DNA from: Demequina sp. NBRC 110052
Lineage (GTDB): Bacteria > Actinomycetota > Actinomycetes > Actinomycetales > Demequinaceae
Reading direction: 5' to 3'
Assembly (NCBI RefSeq): GCF_002090075.1
Contig: NZ_BBRI01000003.1
Location: 248,001 to 312,000 of the forward strand
Length of the DNA: 64,000 nucleotides
Shown here piece by piece: positions 54,969-63,368 of the stretch (positions within the stretch are counted from its first letter, which is position 1; each line of letters opens with the position of its first letter). The notes beneath the pieces were generated by a model, which saw nothing but the letters and a program-made list of their open reading frames with translations, was not told the DNA's origin and searched no databases. The translations under genes were made by a program, and so were the position numbers.

Positions 54969-55730
54969 TCAGCGGCCGAGGCGCCGCTCGCGCAGCGCGA
55001 AGTCTCGCAGGGCGCGCAGGAAGTCGACCTTGCGGAACGCGGGCCAGTAGGCCTCGCAGAAGTAGAACTCGGTGTGCGCGCTCTGCCACATGAGGAAGCC
55101 CGAGAGCCGCTGCTCGCCCGACGTGCGGATCACGAGGTCCGGGTCCGGCTGGCCCTTGGTGTAGAGGTGGTCGGCGATGTGCTCGACCGAGATGGTGTCC
55201 GCGACCTCCTCGAGGGAGTGGCCGGCGTCGATGCCCGAGCGCAGGAAGGAGCGCACCGCGTCCGCGATCTCGTGGCGACCGCCGTAGCCCACCGCGACGT
55301 TGACGTGCATGCCTGTCGCGTCAGACGTCCTGTCGACGGCCTCTGCGAGCCTCGCCGCCGCGTCGGACGGCAGCAGCGTCGCGTCGCCCACGTGACGCAG
55401 CCGCCACCGGCCGTCGTCTGCGAGGTGCTCGACCGCGCCGCAGATGATCTCCAGGAGCGGCGCGAGCTCGTCGGGCGAACGGTCCAGGTTGTCGGTGGAC
55501 AGGAGCCACAGCGTCACGACCTCGACGCCGGCCTCCTGGGACCACTCGAGCACCTCGGTGATCTTGTCGGCGCCCTTCTGATGCCCGTGCGAGGCGGGCG
55601 CGCCGATGGTCTTCGCCCAGCGCCGGTTGCCGTCGAGGATGACGCCGATGTGCCGGGGGCTGGCCGCGCCCTGCAGGGTCGCCGCGAGCTGGCGCTCATA
55701 TACGCCGTACAGCACGCTGCGCAGGCCCAT
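54969..55730 (-). CDS. cis-prenyl diphosphate synthase (isoprenyl transferase)
   Basis: 253 residues of the UppS family that chains isopentenyl units in Z geometry for lipid carriers. Catalytic Asp33 in ILDGNRRWA, and the C-terminal RTSGEQRLSGFLMWQ, are intact. The mycobacterial gene in the same position (Rv1086) makes a short C15 product, so this may be a short-chain enzyme with a separate long-chain synthase elsewhere. The ATG at 55728-55730 follows AAGGA. A TAGTCT hexamer near 55773 and a GCGCCTCAGGCGC hairpin (55756-55768) precede it. Confidence 0.92.
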   Translation of the reverse strand: MGLRSVLYGVYERQLAATLQGAASPRHIGVILDGNRRWAKTIGAPASHGHQKGADKITEVLEWSQEAGVEVVTLWLLSTDNLDRSPDELAPLLEIICGAVEHLADDGRWRLRHVGDATLLPSDAAARLAEAVDRTSDATGMHVNVAVGYGGRHEIADAVRSFLRSGIDAGHSLEEVADTISVEHIADHLYTKGQPDPDLVIRTSGEQRLSGFLMWQSAHTEFYFCEAYWPAFRKVDFLRALRDFALRERRLGR

Positions 55731-55793
55731 CGACGTCCTTCCGGGTTCGGGAGTGCGCCTCAGGCGCGAAACCAGACTAACCCGCACCGCTAA

Positions 55794-55809
55794 CCTACGG
55801 TACCGTAGG
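55794..55809. promoter_or_regulatory. 16-bp palindrome over the hemolysin III gene -10
   Basis: CCTACGGTACCGTAGG is a perfect palindrome. It includes the TACCGT -10 (55801-55806), which is 6 nt before the ATG, and provides the mirror hexamer TACCGT on the other strand. Confidence 0.55.
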
Positions 55810-55812
55810 GTC

Positions 55813-56469
55813 ATGGATGAGAACCTCCCTACGATCGGCAAGCCCATGCTGCGCGGTTGGCTGCACCTGGGCGCGGCACCCCTGGTACTCATCGCTGGCA
55901 TGGTGCTGGTGGTCTTCGCTCCCACGCTCGAGGGCCGCATCTCGTCGGCGATCTTCACGCTCACTGCGGTGATGCTCTTCGGCACGTCCGCCGTCTATCA
56001 CCGCGGCAACTGGTCGCCGAAGGCGCAGGCCGTCCTGCGGCGCATGGACCACGCCAACATCTTCCTCATCATCGCCGGCACGTACACGCCGCTGACCGTG
56101 ATGCTGCTCGACGGCAGGACGCGCGTCGTGGTGCTCGTCGTCGTGTGGGCGGGCGCGCTGCTGGGACTGCTCTCACGCATCCTGTGGCTCACCGCGCCCA
56201 GATGGGTGTACGTACCGATCTACGTCGCGCTCGGATGGGTCGCGATCGGCTTCATCGGCCCGTTCTATGAGGCGGGCGGCGCCGCAGTCGTCACGCTGAT
56301 CATCGCCGGTGGCCTGTGCTACACGGTGGGCGCAGTGATCTACGGCTTCAAGTGGCCCGGCAAGTCGGCCCGGTACTTCGGGTTCCACGAGATCTTCCAC
56401 GCGCTCACGATCGCCGGCTTCACGTGCCACTACATCGCGGCTTCGATGGCGATCTACGCCGCCAACTAG
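55813..56469 (+). CDS. hemolysin III / PAQR-family membrane protein
   Basis: 218 residues with seven predicted helices. The PAQR metal-site residues are present: a Ser/His pair in LFGTSAVYHRGNW and His near the C-terminal FHEIFHALTIAGFTCHYIA. The name comes from a Bacillus activity assay; members are probably zinc-dependent lipid hydrolases or receptors. Leaderless start: TACCGT, 6 nt, ATG. The position next to the cis-prenyl synthase is conserved in mycobacteria (Rv1085c/Rv1086). Confidence 0.9.
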   Translation: MDENLPTIGKPMLRGWLHLGAAPLVLIAGMVLVVFAPTLEGRISSAIFTLTAVMLFGTSAVYHRGNWSPKAQAVLRRMDHANIFLIIAGTYTPLTVMLLDGRTRVVVLVVVWAGALLGLLSRILWLTAPRWVYVPIYVALGWVAIGFIGPFYEAGGAAVVTLIIAGGLCYTVGAVIYGFKWPGKSARYFGFHEIFHALTIAGFTCHYIAASMAIYAAN

Positions 56470-56514
56470 CCGCGCACTCTCGCGCCGACCGCTACGCGCC
56501 TGCCCGACGGGGGG

Positions 56515-56763
56515 TCAGGCCTTCGGGTCGCCGTCGTCGGCGCCCGGCTCATCCCCTGACTGCCCGGTGGCGTCCGCATCCGACCCGACCACAGCGTCGG
56601 ACCCCTTCGCCGCGCGCGCAGACTCCTCGGCCTGGCGACGCTCGTCCGCCTTCACCTTGCGGATGTGCTTCGTCAGCGAACGCGACAGCAGCACCGCCGC
56701 GAGCGCGAGCGCGAAGGTGAACACGAATGCGAGGAAGCCGGGTCCACCGGTGAAGTCCGTCAC
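56515..56763 (-). CDS. small single-helix membrane protein
   Basis: 82 residues: one membrane helix (about 10-27; FLAFVFTFALALAAVLLSRS), a basic segment, and an acidic disordered tail. GTG at 56761-56763 follows AAAGGA. Small proteins of this design occupy the same place between mca and hemolysin III in mycobacteria; mca is not seen here. Function unknown. Confidence 0.7.
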   Translation of the reverse strand: MTDFTGGPGFLAFVFTFALALAAVLLSRSLTKHIRKVKADERRQAEESARAAKGSDAVVGSDADATGQSGDEPGADDGDPKA

Positions 56764-56799
56764 GACAGGTCCTTTCGTCCAGCGACTATCCTGCCTCAT

Positions 56800-57249
56800 G
56801 TGAGCAGCGCACCCGACCCCTCGTCCACGCACGACGACGCGCGCATGCGCGAGGCTGACGGCCCGCTGGAGTCCGAGCGCTCAGGGGCGCTGCCGCAGTT
56901 GAGCCGCAAGGGCTGGGCGTGGACCATCGCGGGCCTCGTCGCGCTCGTGGGCGCAGTCGCGACATACGCGTTCGCCGCGGCTCAGGCCGAGTCCGTGCGC
57001 TGGCGCGAGGTCGGGTTCGACGTGATCGACGACTCGCAGATCGAGGCGACGTTCGACGCCTTCCTGTACACGGACGCCGACGCGGAATGCCTCGTGCGAG
57101 CCCTCAACGAGAGCTACACCGAGGTGGGCGTCGTGACCGTGCACGTGGCCCGTGCCGATGGCGCGGAGCAGCGGATCGAGACCCTCATCGCCACGACTGA
57201 GCGCGCGACCACGGCCACTGTCGTCGGCTGCACGGCGCTCGAAGACTGA
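56800..57249 (+). CDS. DUF4307 membrane protein
   Basis: 149 residues: a cytosolic Asp/Glu-rich start, one membrane helix (about 47-66), and an extracytoplasmic beta domain (VGFDVIDDSQIEATFDAFLY, DAECLVRALNESYTEVGVVT) typical of DUF4307. The GTG at 56800 follows TATCCT (56787-56792) by 7 nt; the ATG two bases earlier meets a stop at once. It precedes greA, as in mycobacteria (Rv1081c/Rv1080c). Confidence 0.85.
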   Translation: MSSAPDPSSTHDDARMREADGPLESERSGALPQLSRKGWAWTIAGLVALVGAVATYAFAAAQAESVRWREVGFDVIDDSQIEATFDAFLYTDADAECLVRALNESYTEVGVVTVHVARADGAEQRIETLIATTERATTATVVGCTALED

Positions 57250-57291
57250 CCGCTCTCCCTGGCCACGCTCAGCGGAAGCCCACCACGCGCT

Positions 57292-57320
57292 TTCACTTCT
57301 GGGGTGCGTCTTGCTACCCT
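57292..57320 (+). promoter_or_regulatory. sigma-A-type promoter of greA
   Basis: TTCACT (57292-57297), 17 nt, TACCCT (57315-57320). The predicted start near 57327 gives a leader of about 23 nt that contains AAGGAGG. Confidence 0.5.
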
Positions 57321-57349
57321 GGCTGATCTTGTCCACAAGGAGGAGCACC

Positions 57350-57832
57350 GTGACCGAGACGACCGGAACCTGGCTGACCCAGGAGGCCTACGACCGCCTG
57401 CAGGCCGAGTACGACCACCTCGTCAACGTGGGCCGCGTCGAGATCGCCAAGGAGATCGACGAGCGCCGCCAGGAGGGCGACCTCAAGGAGAACGGCGGCT
57501 ACCACGCGGCACGCGAGGAGCAGGCGAAGCAGGAGGCGCGCATCGAGCAGCTGCGCGTGCTGCTCCGTGACGCCACCGTGGGCGAGGCCTCGCACGACGC
57601 CGGCATCGCGTCCGGCACCGTCGTGGTCGCCGAGGTCGCCGGACGCGAGATGCGCTTCCTGGTCGGCTCGCGCGAGGTTGCGGGCGGCACCGACATCGAC
57701 GTGTTCTCAGCGCAGTCGCCGCTCGGCGCGGCGCTGCTCGGCAAGCACCCCGGCGACGAGACCACCTACACCGCGCCCAACGGCAAGGACATCCCCGTGA
57801 AGGTCATCTCCTCGGAGCCTTTCGCCGGCTGA
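57350..57832 (+). CDS. greA: transcription elongation factor GreA
   Basis: 160 residues, the standard size. The N-terminal coiled coil carries the acidic tip that enters the RNA polymerase channel (EIDERRQEGDLKENGGYHAA), and the C-terminal FKBP-like domain ends KDIPVKVISSEPF. It rescues backtracked RNA polymerase by stimulating transcript cleavage. GTG at 57350 with AAGGAGG 7 nt upstream. Confidence 0.96.
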   Translation: MTETTGTWLTQEAYDRLQAEYDHLVNVGRVEIAKEIDERRQEGDLKENGGYHAAREEQAKQEARIEQLRVLLRDATVGEASHDAGIASGTVVVAEVAGREMRFLVGSREVAGGTDIDVFSAQSPLGAALLGKHPGDETTYTAPNGKDIPVKVISSEPFAG

Positions 57833-57842
57833 CGCGGTCGCG

Positions 57843-58988
57843 TCACGCGCGCCGCAGCAGCACCGCGACCTCGTAGTGCGAGGTGTGCGGGAACATGTCC
57901 AGCAGTCGCGCCTCGACGGGTCGTAGCGACGGCATGAGCGCGAGGTCGCGCGCAAGCGACTCCGCGTGGCAGCTCGAGTAGATCACCGTCGGGATCTCCG
58001 ACCGCTCGAGCCGCGTCGCGAGCTCGGGCCCGATGCCACGGCGTGGCGGGTTCACGATTGCCAGGTCCGGCTCGGATCGCCACAGCGACGGGTGCGCGGT
58101 GGCGTCGCCGACCTCGAAGCGCACGCCCCCGGCGCCCGCGACTCCCGCGTCCGCCATCTCTCTCACGGTCGCCTGGGCGGACGTGATCGCCTGCGGTGCC
58201 ACCTCGATGCCGAGCACGTCCCTGCCGGGCGCGACAGCCTGCAGCGCGAAGCCCCCCACGCCGCAGTAGAGATCCCACACGCTGCGAGGGCTCTCCGCGT
58301 CGATCCACTCGCGAGCCTGCAGGTAGAGCTTCTGGGCCACCTCGGTGTTGGTCTGGAAGAAGCTCTGCGGGCGCAGGTGCAGCGTCGTGCCTGCGATGCG
58401 CATCGGGAGCGACTCCTCGGGCGTGAGCGGGATCTCCCGCTCCCCCTCCATCACTGCGGCATGCTCGGGGAGCACGTTCAACGAGGCGACCCGCAGCGCG
58501 GGCACGCGCTCGCGCAGCCACGGGAGGTGCTTGCGCAGCCGCGCCAGCGCCTCGGTCGAGCGCATGACGAAGCGCACCATCAGCTCGGAATCGGGCGAGA
58601 CCGTCACGATCACCTGCTTGAGTTCGCCTCGGCGCGCGGGCACGTCGTACGGCTCGAGCCGCGCGCGGGTGATGAACTCTGCGAGCGGCGCGAACGCCGC
58701 GCTCAGCTCAGGGGGATACAGCGAGCAGCCCTGGAGATCCACGCCCGCGCCTGCGCCGTCGAGGATCCCGAGCGTCGGCGCGTCGACGGTGCCCGCGACC
58801 ACCATCTTGGCCTTGGTGCGGAAGCCCTGCTCTGCGCTCGCCACCGGCGGGAGCCAGCGCGCGTCGCCCGCCACGTGCGCGAGCACCTCGCGCACGTGGT
58901 CCTCCTTGTCGGCGAGCTGGCGCGCGTAGGGCGTCTCGAGCAACGCGCACGAGCGGCACACGCCCGCGTCGAAGTAGTCGCACTGCAT
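57843..58988 (-). CDS. 23S rRNA (uracil-5-)-methyltransferase, RlmC/RumB-like
   Basis: 381 residues of the TrmA/RlmC/RlmD family. Cys3, Cys11, Cys14 and Cys88 are the [4Fe-4S] ligands near the N-terminus; the SAM site is VWDLYCGVGGFALQA; the catalytic Cys lies in VIYSSCHAESLARDL. Such enzymes make m5U in 23S rRNA. It begins 2 nt after the AI-2E permease gene and is cotranscribed with it. Confidence 0.9.
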   Translation of the reverse strand: MQCDYFDAGVCRSCALLETPYARQLADKEDHVREVLAHVAGDARWLPPVASAEQGFRTKAKMVVAGTVDAPTLGILDGAGAGVDLQGCSLYPPELSAAFAPLAEFITRARLEPYDVPARRGELKQVIVTVSPDSELMVRFVMRSTEALARLRKHLPWLRERVPALRVASLNVLPEHAAVMEGEREIPLTPEESLPMRIAGTTLHLRPQSFFQTNTEVAQKLYLQAREWIDAESPRSVWDLYCGVGGFALQAVAPGRDVLGIEVAPQAITSAQATVREMADAGVAGAGGVRFEVGDATAHPSLWRSEPDLAIVNPPRRGIGPELATRLERSEIPTVIYSSCHAESLARDLALMPSLRPVEARLLDMFPHTSHYEVAVLLRRA

Positions 58989-58990
58989 GG

Positions 58991-60331
58991 CTAGTCGCGC
59001 GGCTCATCCTCACGCGGTCGCCGCACGCGGATGGTGCCCTCGGTCGGCTCAGGTCCCGCGGAATCCTCGGCGCCTCGCGCAGGCGCATCGTCCGCGCTGC
59101 CCTGCGCCGACCCGCGGCCGCGCACGCGGATCTGCGACGTGTGCGTCATGCGATCCTTCGCGCGCAGCAGGGCATCCTTGGAACGCTGCGCGATGACGGG
59201 CAGCTGACCAGTGGTCAGCGGCGGCGGCTCGCTCAGCTCGGCGTGCAGACCGCGGCCGAACGCGACGAAGAACGAGACGATCGGCACCGCGATTACCGCG
59301 CCCACGAGGCCCAGCGTGATCGTGCCCACCGACACCGTGATGAGGATCACGAGCGGGTGCAGCGACGCCACCTTGCCGAACAGCCACGGGTAAAGGACGT
59401 TTCCCTCGATCTGCTGCACGAGCAGGACGATGCCGACCATCCACAGCGCCGTGACCGTGCCCCCGTCCACGAGTGCGACGAGCACCGCGATGATGCCCGA
59501 GATCGTCGCACCGAACAGCGGAATGAACGAGAACAGGAAGACCAGGATGCCGATCGGCAGCGCGAGCGGCACTCCCAGGATCCACGCGCCCAGCCCGATG
59601 CCCACGGCGTCGACGAAGGCCACGAACACCGTCGTCTGGGTGTAGCGCCGCAGCGTCAGCCATGCGCCCCTGCCCGCACGGTCCACGCTGTCAACGTTGC
59701 GGTCAGGGAGCAGCCCCACCGCCCACCGCCACATGCCCTCGCCGTCGCGCAGGAAGAAGAACAGCGTCAGCAGGGCGATCGCGATGCCAGCGATCAGGCC
59801 CGTGACCGTGCCCGTGATCGACAGCGCCCCCGACGCGAGTCCCGCAGCGTTGCCCTGGAGGTAGTCCATGACCGTCTGGCGGGCATTCTCGAGCTGGTCG
59901 GCGCTCACGTGCAGCGGCCCCTCCGCGAGCCACGTGACAAGCTCGTTGAAGCCCTGCAGCGCCGCGACCCTCAGGTCATCGAAGCCGGCGGCGATCTCCG
60001 CTCCGGCGAGAGTCATGAGCCCCGCCACGACGATGATCAGCAGGAGGATCGCGACCAGCGCGCCCAGGCCCCGCGGCAGGTGCCAACGCTCGAGCCGGTC
60101 CACGAGCGTCCCAAGCGGCGCCGTGATGAACAGCGCGATGATCACGGGGATGAACAGCGACGACACCTGCATGAAGAGCGACCCGAGGGCCGCGACGATG
60201 ATGCCGACGACGATCAGGCGCCATGCCCACGCCGCCGAGAGCCGCAGCCACGTGGGGACGTCCTCCACCACGTCGTGTCCGCGCGTGTAGTGCACGTGCG
60301 AGCGGGGCGCCTCGGTCTCCTGGTCAGCCAT
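58991..60331 (-). CDS. AI-2E (PerM/YdiK) family permease
   Basis: 446 residues with about seven to eight helices and the AI-2E family core (FVDAVGIGLGAWILGVPLAL, FSFIPLFGATISGIIAVLVA, QQIEGNVLYPWLFGKVASLH), plus an Arg/Glu-rich cytosolic tail of about 75 residues. Members export diverse small molecules or ions; autoinducer transport applies only to TqsA. Leaderless start: TAGGCT (60338-60343) 6 nt before the ATG. Confidence 0.9.
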   Translation of the reverse strand: MADQETEAPRSHVHYTRGHDVVEDVPTWLRLSAAWAWRLIVVGIIVAALGSLFMQVSSLFIPVIIALFITAPLGTLVDRLERWHLPRGLGALVAILLLIIVVAGLMTLAGAEIAAGFDDLRVAALQGFNELVTWLAEGPLHVSADQLENARQTVMDYLQGNAAGLASGALSITGTVTGLIAGIAIALLTLFFFLRDGEGMWRWAVGLLPDRNVDSVDRAGRGAWLTLRRYTQTTVFVAFVDAVGIGLGAWILGVPLALPIGILVFLFSFIPLFGATISGIIAVLVALVDGGTVTALWMVGIVLLVQQIEGNVLYPWLFGKVASLHPLVILITVSVGTITLGLVGAVIAVPIVSFFVAFGRGLHAELSEPPPLTTGQLPVIAQRSKDALLRAKDRMTHTSQIRVRGRGSAQGSADDAPARGAEDSAGPEPTEGTIRVRRPREDEPRD

Positions 60332-60449
60332 GGGTCGAGCCTAGCGCCGGGCACCGACGCGGCCACGGAACCCGCATGCGGTAGCGTCGCACCGCTGCGG
60401 AACAGACCGCGCCCGGGGGGCGTTGTGCCAGCGGAGAGGAGCACCATCG

Positions 60450-61094
60450 ATGTTCGGACTGTCGAAGACGACCATGATCGCCGCGGACGAGGCCATGCCC
60501 GGCCGCGACGTCGAGATGCAGATCGCGGAGCGCCACGTCGTGCTCGGCACGCCGCTCAAGGGCCCCTGGCCCGAGGGCCATGAGGTGCTGTACGTCGGGA
60601 TGGGCTGCTTCTGGGGATCCGAGCGGATCTTCTGGCAGACCGACGGCGTCTACTCGACCGCCGTCGGCTACATGGGAGGCTGGACCCGCAACCCCACGTA
60701 TCAGGAGACGTGCACCGCGCAGACGGGCCACGCGGAGACTGTGCAGGTGGTTTACGACCCCGCGAAGGTGAGCCTGGACGACCTGTTCGCGGCGTTCTGG
60801 GAGAACCACGACCCGACGACGCCCAACCGTCAGGGCGGCGACATCGGCACGCAGTACCGCTCGGCGATCTTCGCCACGACGCCGGAGCAGCTCGCAGCGG
60901 CGGAAGCCTCGCGCGACCGCTACCAGGCGCTCCTCACGGACAAGGGGTTCGGGCCGATCAGCACGCAGATCACGCTCGCCTCCGAGGCGGGCGACGGCGT
61001 CTTCTACTACGCCGAGGACTATCACCAGGGATACCTGCACAAGAACCCGGGCGGGTACTGCAACCACGGCTTCTGCCAGGTCTCGTACGCCTGA
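60450..61094 (+). CDS. msrA: peptide-methionine (S)-S-oxide reductase
   Basis: Repairs oxidised methionine. 214 residues: catalytic Cys53 in [13 protein letters not shown], then [32 protein letters not shown] and the C-terminal [16 protein letters not shown], whose two Cys act in recycling. AGAGGAG precedes the ATG. Ends in a strong bidirectional terminator. Confidence 0.96.
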   Translation: MFGLSKTTMIAADEAMPGRDVEMQIAERHVVLGTPLKGPWPEGHEVLYVGMGCFWGSERIFWQTDGVYSTAVGYMGGWTRNPTYQETCTAQTGHAETVQVVYDPAKVSLDDLFAAFWENHDPTTPNRQGGDIGTQYRSAIFATTPEQLAAAEASRDRYQALLTDKGFGPISTQITLASEAGDGVFYYAEDYHQGYLHKNPGGYCNHGFCQVSYA

Positions 61095-61120
61095 GGCTGA
61101 CGCGGGCCCCGCTGCGACAT

Positions 61121-61160
61121 GACGAAGCCCCCGGCGCCGCGAGGCGCCGGGGGCTTCGTC
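61121..61160. terminator. bidirectional terminator between msrA and the BI-1 gene
   Basis: GACGAAGCCCCCGGCGCC (61121-61138) and its exact reverse complement (61143-61160) form an 18-bp stem with a GCGA tetraloop, 26 nt after msrA and 9 nt after the convergent gene stop. Confidence 0.92.
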
Positions 61161-61169
61161 GTCAGCGGC

Positions 61170-61973
61170 TCAGCGCTGGTTGAAGATCGCGATCAGACGC
61201 AGGAACTCGGTGTACAGCCACACAAGTGTCACGAGGAGGCCGAACGCACCCTTCCACTCGAGGTGGTCGGGAGCCTGTGCCTTGACGCCGCGCTCGATGA
61301 AGTCGAAGTCAGCGATGAGCGACATGGTCGCGAGCACCACGGCGAAGATGCCGACGAGGATGCCGAGCGGGATGCCGAACAGCTCGACGTCGCTGCGCAG
61401 GCCCCACGCGCCGCCTCCGCTCGTGAAGAGCATGACGCCCACGTTCACGAGCGAGAACACCAGGTACGAGACCAGGCCGATCATGAGGAACTTCTGGAAC
61501 TTGGGCGTGTAACGAACCTTGCCGGAGCGGTACAGCCACAGCGCGACGCCGAACGTCACGCCCGTGGCGAGCAGCGCCTGCAGGCCCGCGCCGGGAACGT
61601 CGAGCGCGACCTCGACCCAGTGCGTGAAGCCTCCGAGGAACACTCCCTCGAGCGCCGCGTACAGCAGCGTCAGCGGGGCCGAGCCCTTGTGACGGAATGC
61701 CGCGATCATCGCCACGACGAAGCCGGCGATCGCGGCCCCGATCATCAGCAGCGTGTTCGGGAACATCCAACCGACCGCGGCGGCGAGACCCAGCAGGATC
61801 AACGCGCCGAAGGTCTTGGCAGTGGTGCCCTCGTACGTCATGCGGCCGATCTGCTGCGGCTGCGCGGCTGGCAGGTCGAACGTCGCCTCCATCGACGCGG
61901 CATCGGCCGCGCCCTGGCGCTGCAGCGCCTCGGGCGTGAACTCCTTGGACTGCGTGAAGAACGGGTTGGCCAC
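61170..61973 (-). CDS. Bax inhibitor-1/YccA-family membrane protein
   Basis: 267 residues with seven predicted helices after a 50-residue cytosolic start (MANPFFTQSKEFTPE). The Asp-containing C-terminal region (LATMSLIADFDFIERGVKAQ) resembles the pH-sensing aspartate pair of BI-1/BsYetJ calcium-leak proteins. Actinobacterial members are uncharacterised. GTG start preceded by AGGAGG. Convergent with msrA. Confidence 0.87.
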   Translation of the reverse strand: MANPFFTQSKEFTPEALQRQGAADAASMEATFDLPAAQPQQIGRMTYEGTTAKTFGALILLGLAAAVGWMFPNTLLMIGAAIAGFVVAMIAAFRHKGSAPLTLLYAALEGVFLGGFTHWVEVALDVPGAGLQALLATGVTFGVALWLYRSGKVRYTPKFQKFLMIGLVSYLVFSLVNVGVMLFTSGGGAWGLRSDVELFGIPLGILVGIFAVVLATMSLIADFDFIERGVKAQAPDHLEWKGAFGLLVTLVWLYTEFLRLIAIFNQR

Positions 61974-62110
61974 GAAGATCCTCCTGGCTCAGTGGGGTGT
62001 GCGAAGAGTGTACGCACGAAGGCGCACCTGAGGGGATCGTCCGCGAGAAGGATAGGGGGCGTGTAGTACTCCGCGCCCCCGTCGATGTGGACCCGTCGAG
62101 CGGTTCACCA

Positions 62111-62181
62111 ACAAACCTGACACAAACAGACTTATCCAGACCTTTGTTTGAGTTGCTTTGCGCCCGTTTCCGTGATTCGAT
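62111..62181 (+). promoter_or_regulatory. fructose operon promoter with CAAAC/GTTTG repeats
   Basis: TTGCTT (62153-62158), 17 nt, TTCGAT (62176-62181) is a fair sigma-A promoter. Just upstream are CAAAC boxes at 62112-62116 and 62123-62127 and the inverted TGTTTG at 62145-62150, a likely operator for a sugar regulator. The rest of the 61974-62226 spacer shows no other feature. Confidence 0.45.
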
Positions 62182-62226
62182 GCGACTATCAGAGTCGATC
62201 GACACCACGAGAGGACAACGCCGTCC

Positions 62227-62400
62227 ATGTACGCAACGGCGCGACAGCAGCGCATCCTCGACGAGACGCGCCGGGAGGGCTACGTCGACGAGTCCGCGCT
62301 GCCAAGACTCCTGGGATTTGCTTCGGAAGCGGTGCGCCGCGATCTCACCGCGCTTGAAAACCGTGGCGCCGAGTGCCGGGCCCAGGTGATGAAAGCATGA
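62227..62400 (+). pseudogene. DeoR/FruR-type regulator reduced to its HTH domain
   Basis: 57 codons: MYATARQQRILDETRREGYV, then LPRLLGFASEAVRRDLTALE and a short tail ECRAQVMKA. This is a complete DeoR winged helix (about 1-50), but the 190-residue sugar-phosphate sensor domain is missing. The stop overlaps the fruK ATG as ATGA (62397-62400), as for a functional first gene. The tail resembles the last residues of a full-length regulator, so an internal in-frame deletion is likely. It could still bind DNA as a stand-alone HTH protein. Confidence 0.7.
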
Positions 62401-63344
62401 TCGTGACCCTGACTCCCAACCCGAGCGTGGACCACGCAGTTGTGCTCGACTCATTCAAGCGCGGAGGGGTGTTGCGCGCAATCGACGCACGACTCGACGC
62501 CGGAGGCAAAGGGGTGAACGTCTCGCGCGCGCTCGCCGCCAACGATGCCGAGACGGTCGCCGTCGTCCCCGTCGGTGGGCACCAGGGGCACCTGCTTGCG
62601 GACCTGCTCGGAGAGACCGGGGTCAACCATCGCGACGTGCCGATCTCCGGCGCGATCCGCATGAACGTGTCTGTGCTCGAGCCCTGCGGCACCACCACCA
62701 AGCTCAACGAGCCCGGACCTGTGCTGTCCACGTCAGAGGCACAGGCGATGGTCGATGCGACCCTCACCGCCGCGAACGGCGCCGCCTGGGTCGCCGTGTG
62801 CGGAAGCCTGCCCCCCGGAGTTTCGACCGACATCTACGCGGCCCTCGCCGATCGAGTGCGCGCCCGCGGCGCGCGCTTCGCAGTCGACTCGTCGGGGCTC
62901 CCGTTGCGCGCCGCGGTCGAGACGAGACCGAACCTCATCAAGCCCAACCACGAGGAGCTCGCGGAACTCGTCGGACACCAGCTTCCGACCTTGAGCGACG
63001 TACTCGCCGCCGCACGCGAGCTCGTGTCGTCCGGCATCCAGATCGTCGCAGTCAGCCTCGGATCTGACGGAGCCCTCCTCGCCACCAAGGACGAAGCTGT
63101 GCACGCTCGCGCCACGATTACCACTCCTGTCTCCACCGTCGGGGCCGGCGACTGCATGCTCGCTGGCCTCCTGCACGGCCTCGCATCGGACCTGCCGATC
63201 AGTGAGGCTCTCGTCGGAGGTGTCGCCTGGGGATCCGCCGCTGTGGCGCTCCCGGGCAGCTCCGTCCCCACGCCGGACGATGTCCGCCGTGTCGCCCCCA
63301 CCCTCTCACCCGAGCTCCCGCTCTCTCTTGAGCTGGGGCACTGA
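62397..63344 (+). CDS. fruK: 1-phosphofructokinase
   Basis: PfkB-family kinase of 315 residues that phosphorylates fructose 1-phosphate, the PTS product, to fructose 1,6-bisphosphate. LTPNPSVDHAVVLDSFKRGG, DAGGKGVNVSRALAANDAET and the catalytic TVGAGDCMLAGLLHGL are intact. The ATG at 62397 overlaps the stop of the HTH gene; an in-frame GTG at 62373 is less likely. The PTS gene follows 24 nt downstream. Confidence 0.95.
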   Translation: MIVTLTPNPSVDHAVVLDSFKRGGVLRAIDARLDAGGKGVNVSRALAANDAETVAVVPVGGHQGHLLADLLGETGVNHRDVPISGAIRMNVSVLEPCGTTTKLNEPGPVLSTSEAQAMVDATLTAANGAAWVAVCGSLPPGVSTDIYAALADRVRARGARFAVDSSGLPLRAAVETRPNLIKPNHEELAELVGHQLPTLSDVLAAARELVSSGIQIVAVSLGSDGALLATKDEAVHARATITTPVSTVGAGDCMLAGLLHGLASDLPISEALVGGVAWGSAAVALPGSSVPTPDDVRRVAPTLSPELPLSLELGH

Positions 63345-63368
63345 CGCACCCGGAAGGCACTCCACACC

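Noticed and set aside
55813-56469. A toxin, from the hemolysin III name
   Set aside because: PAQR-fold membrane protein in a conserved housekeeping neighbourhood; no secretion or pore-toxin features.
58991-60331. Autoinducer-2 quorum-sensing exporter
   Set aside because: The family name comes from one member; no luxS or lsr genes are seen and most members carry other substrates.
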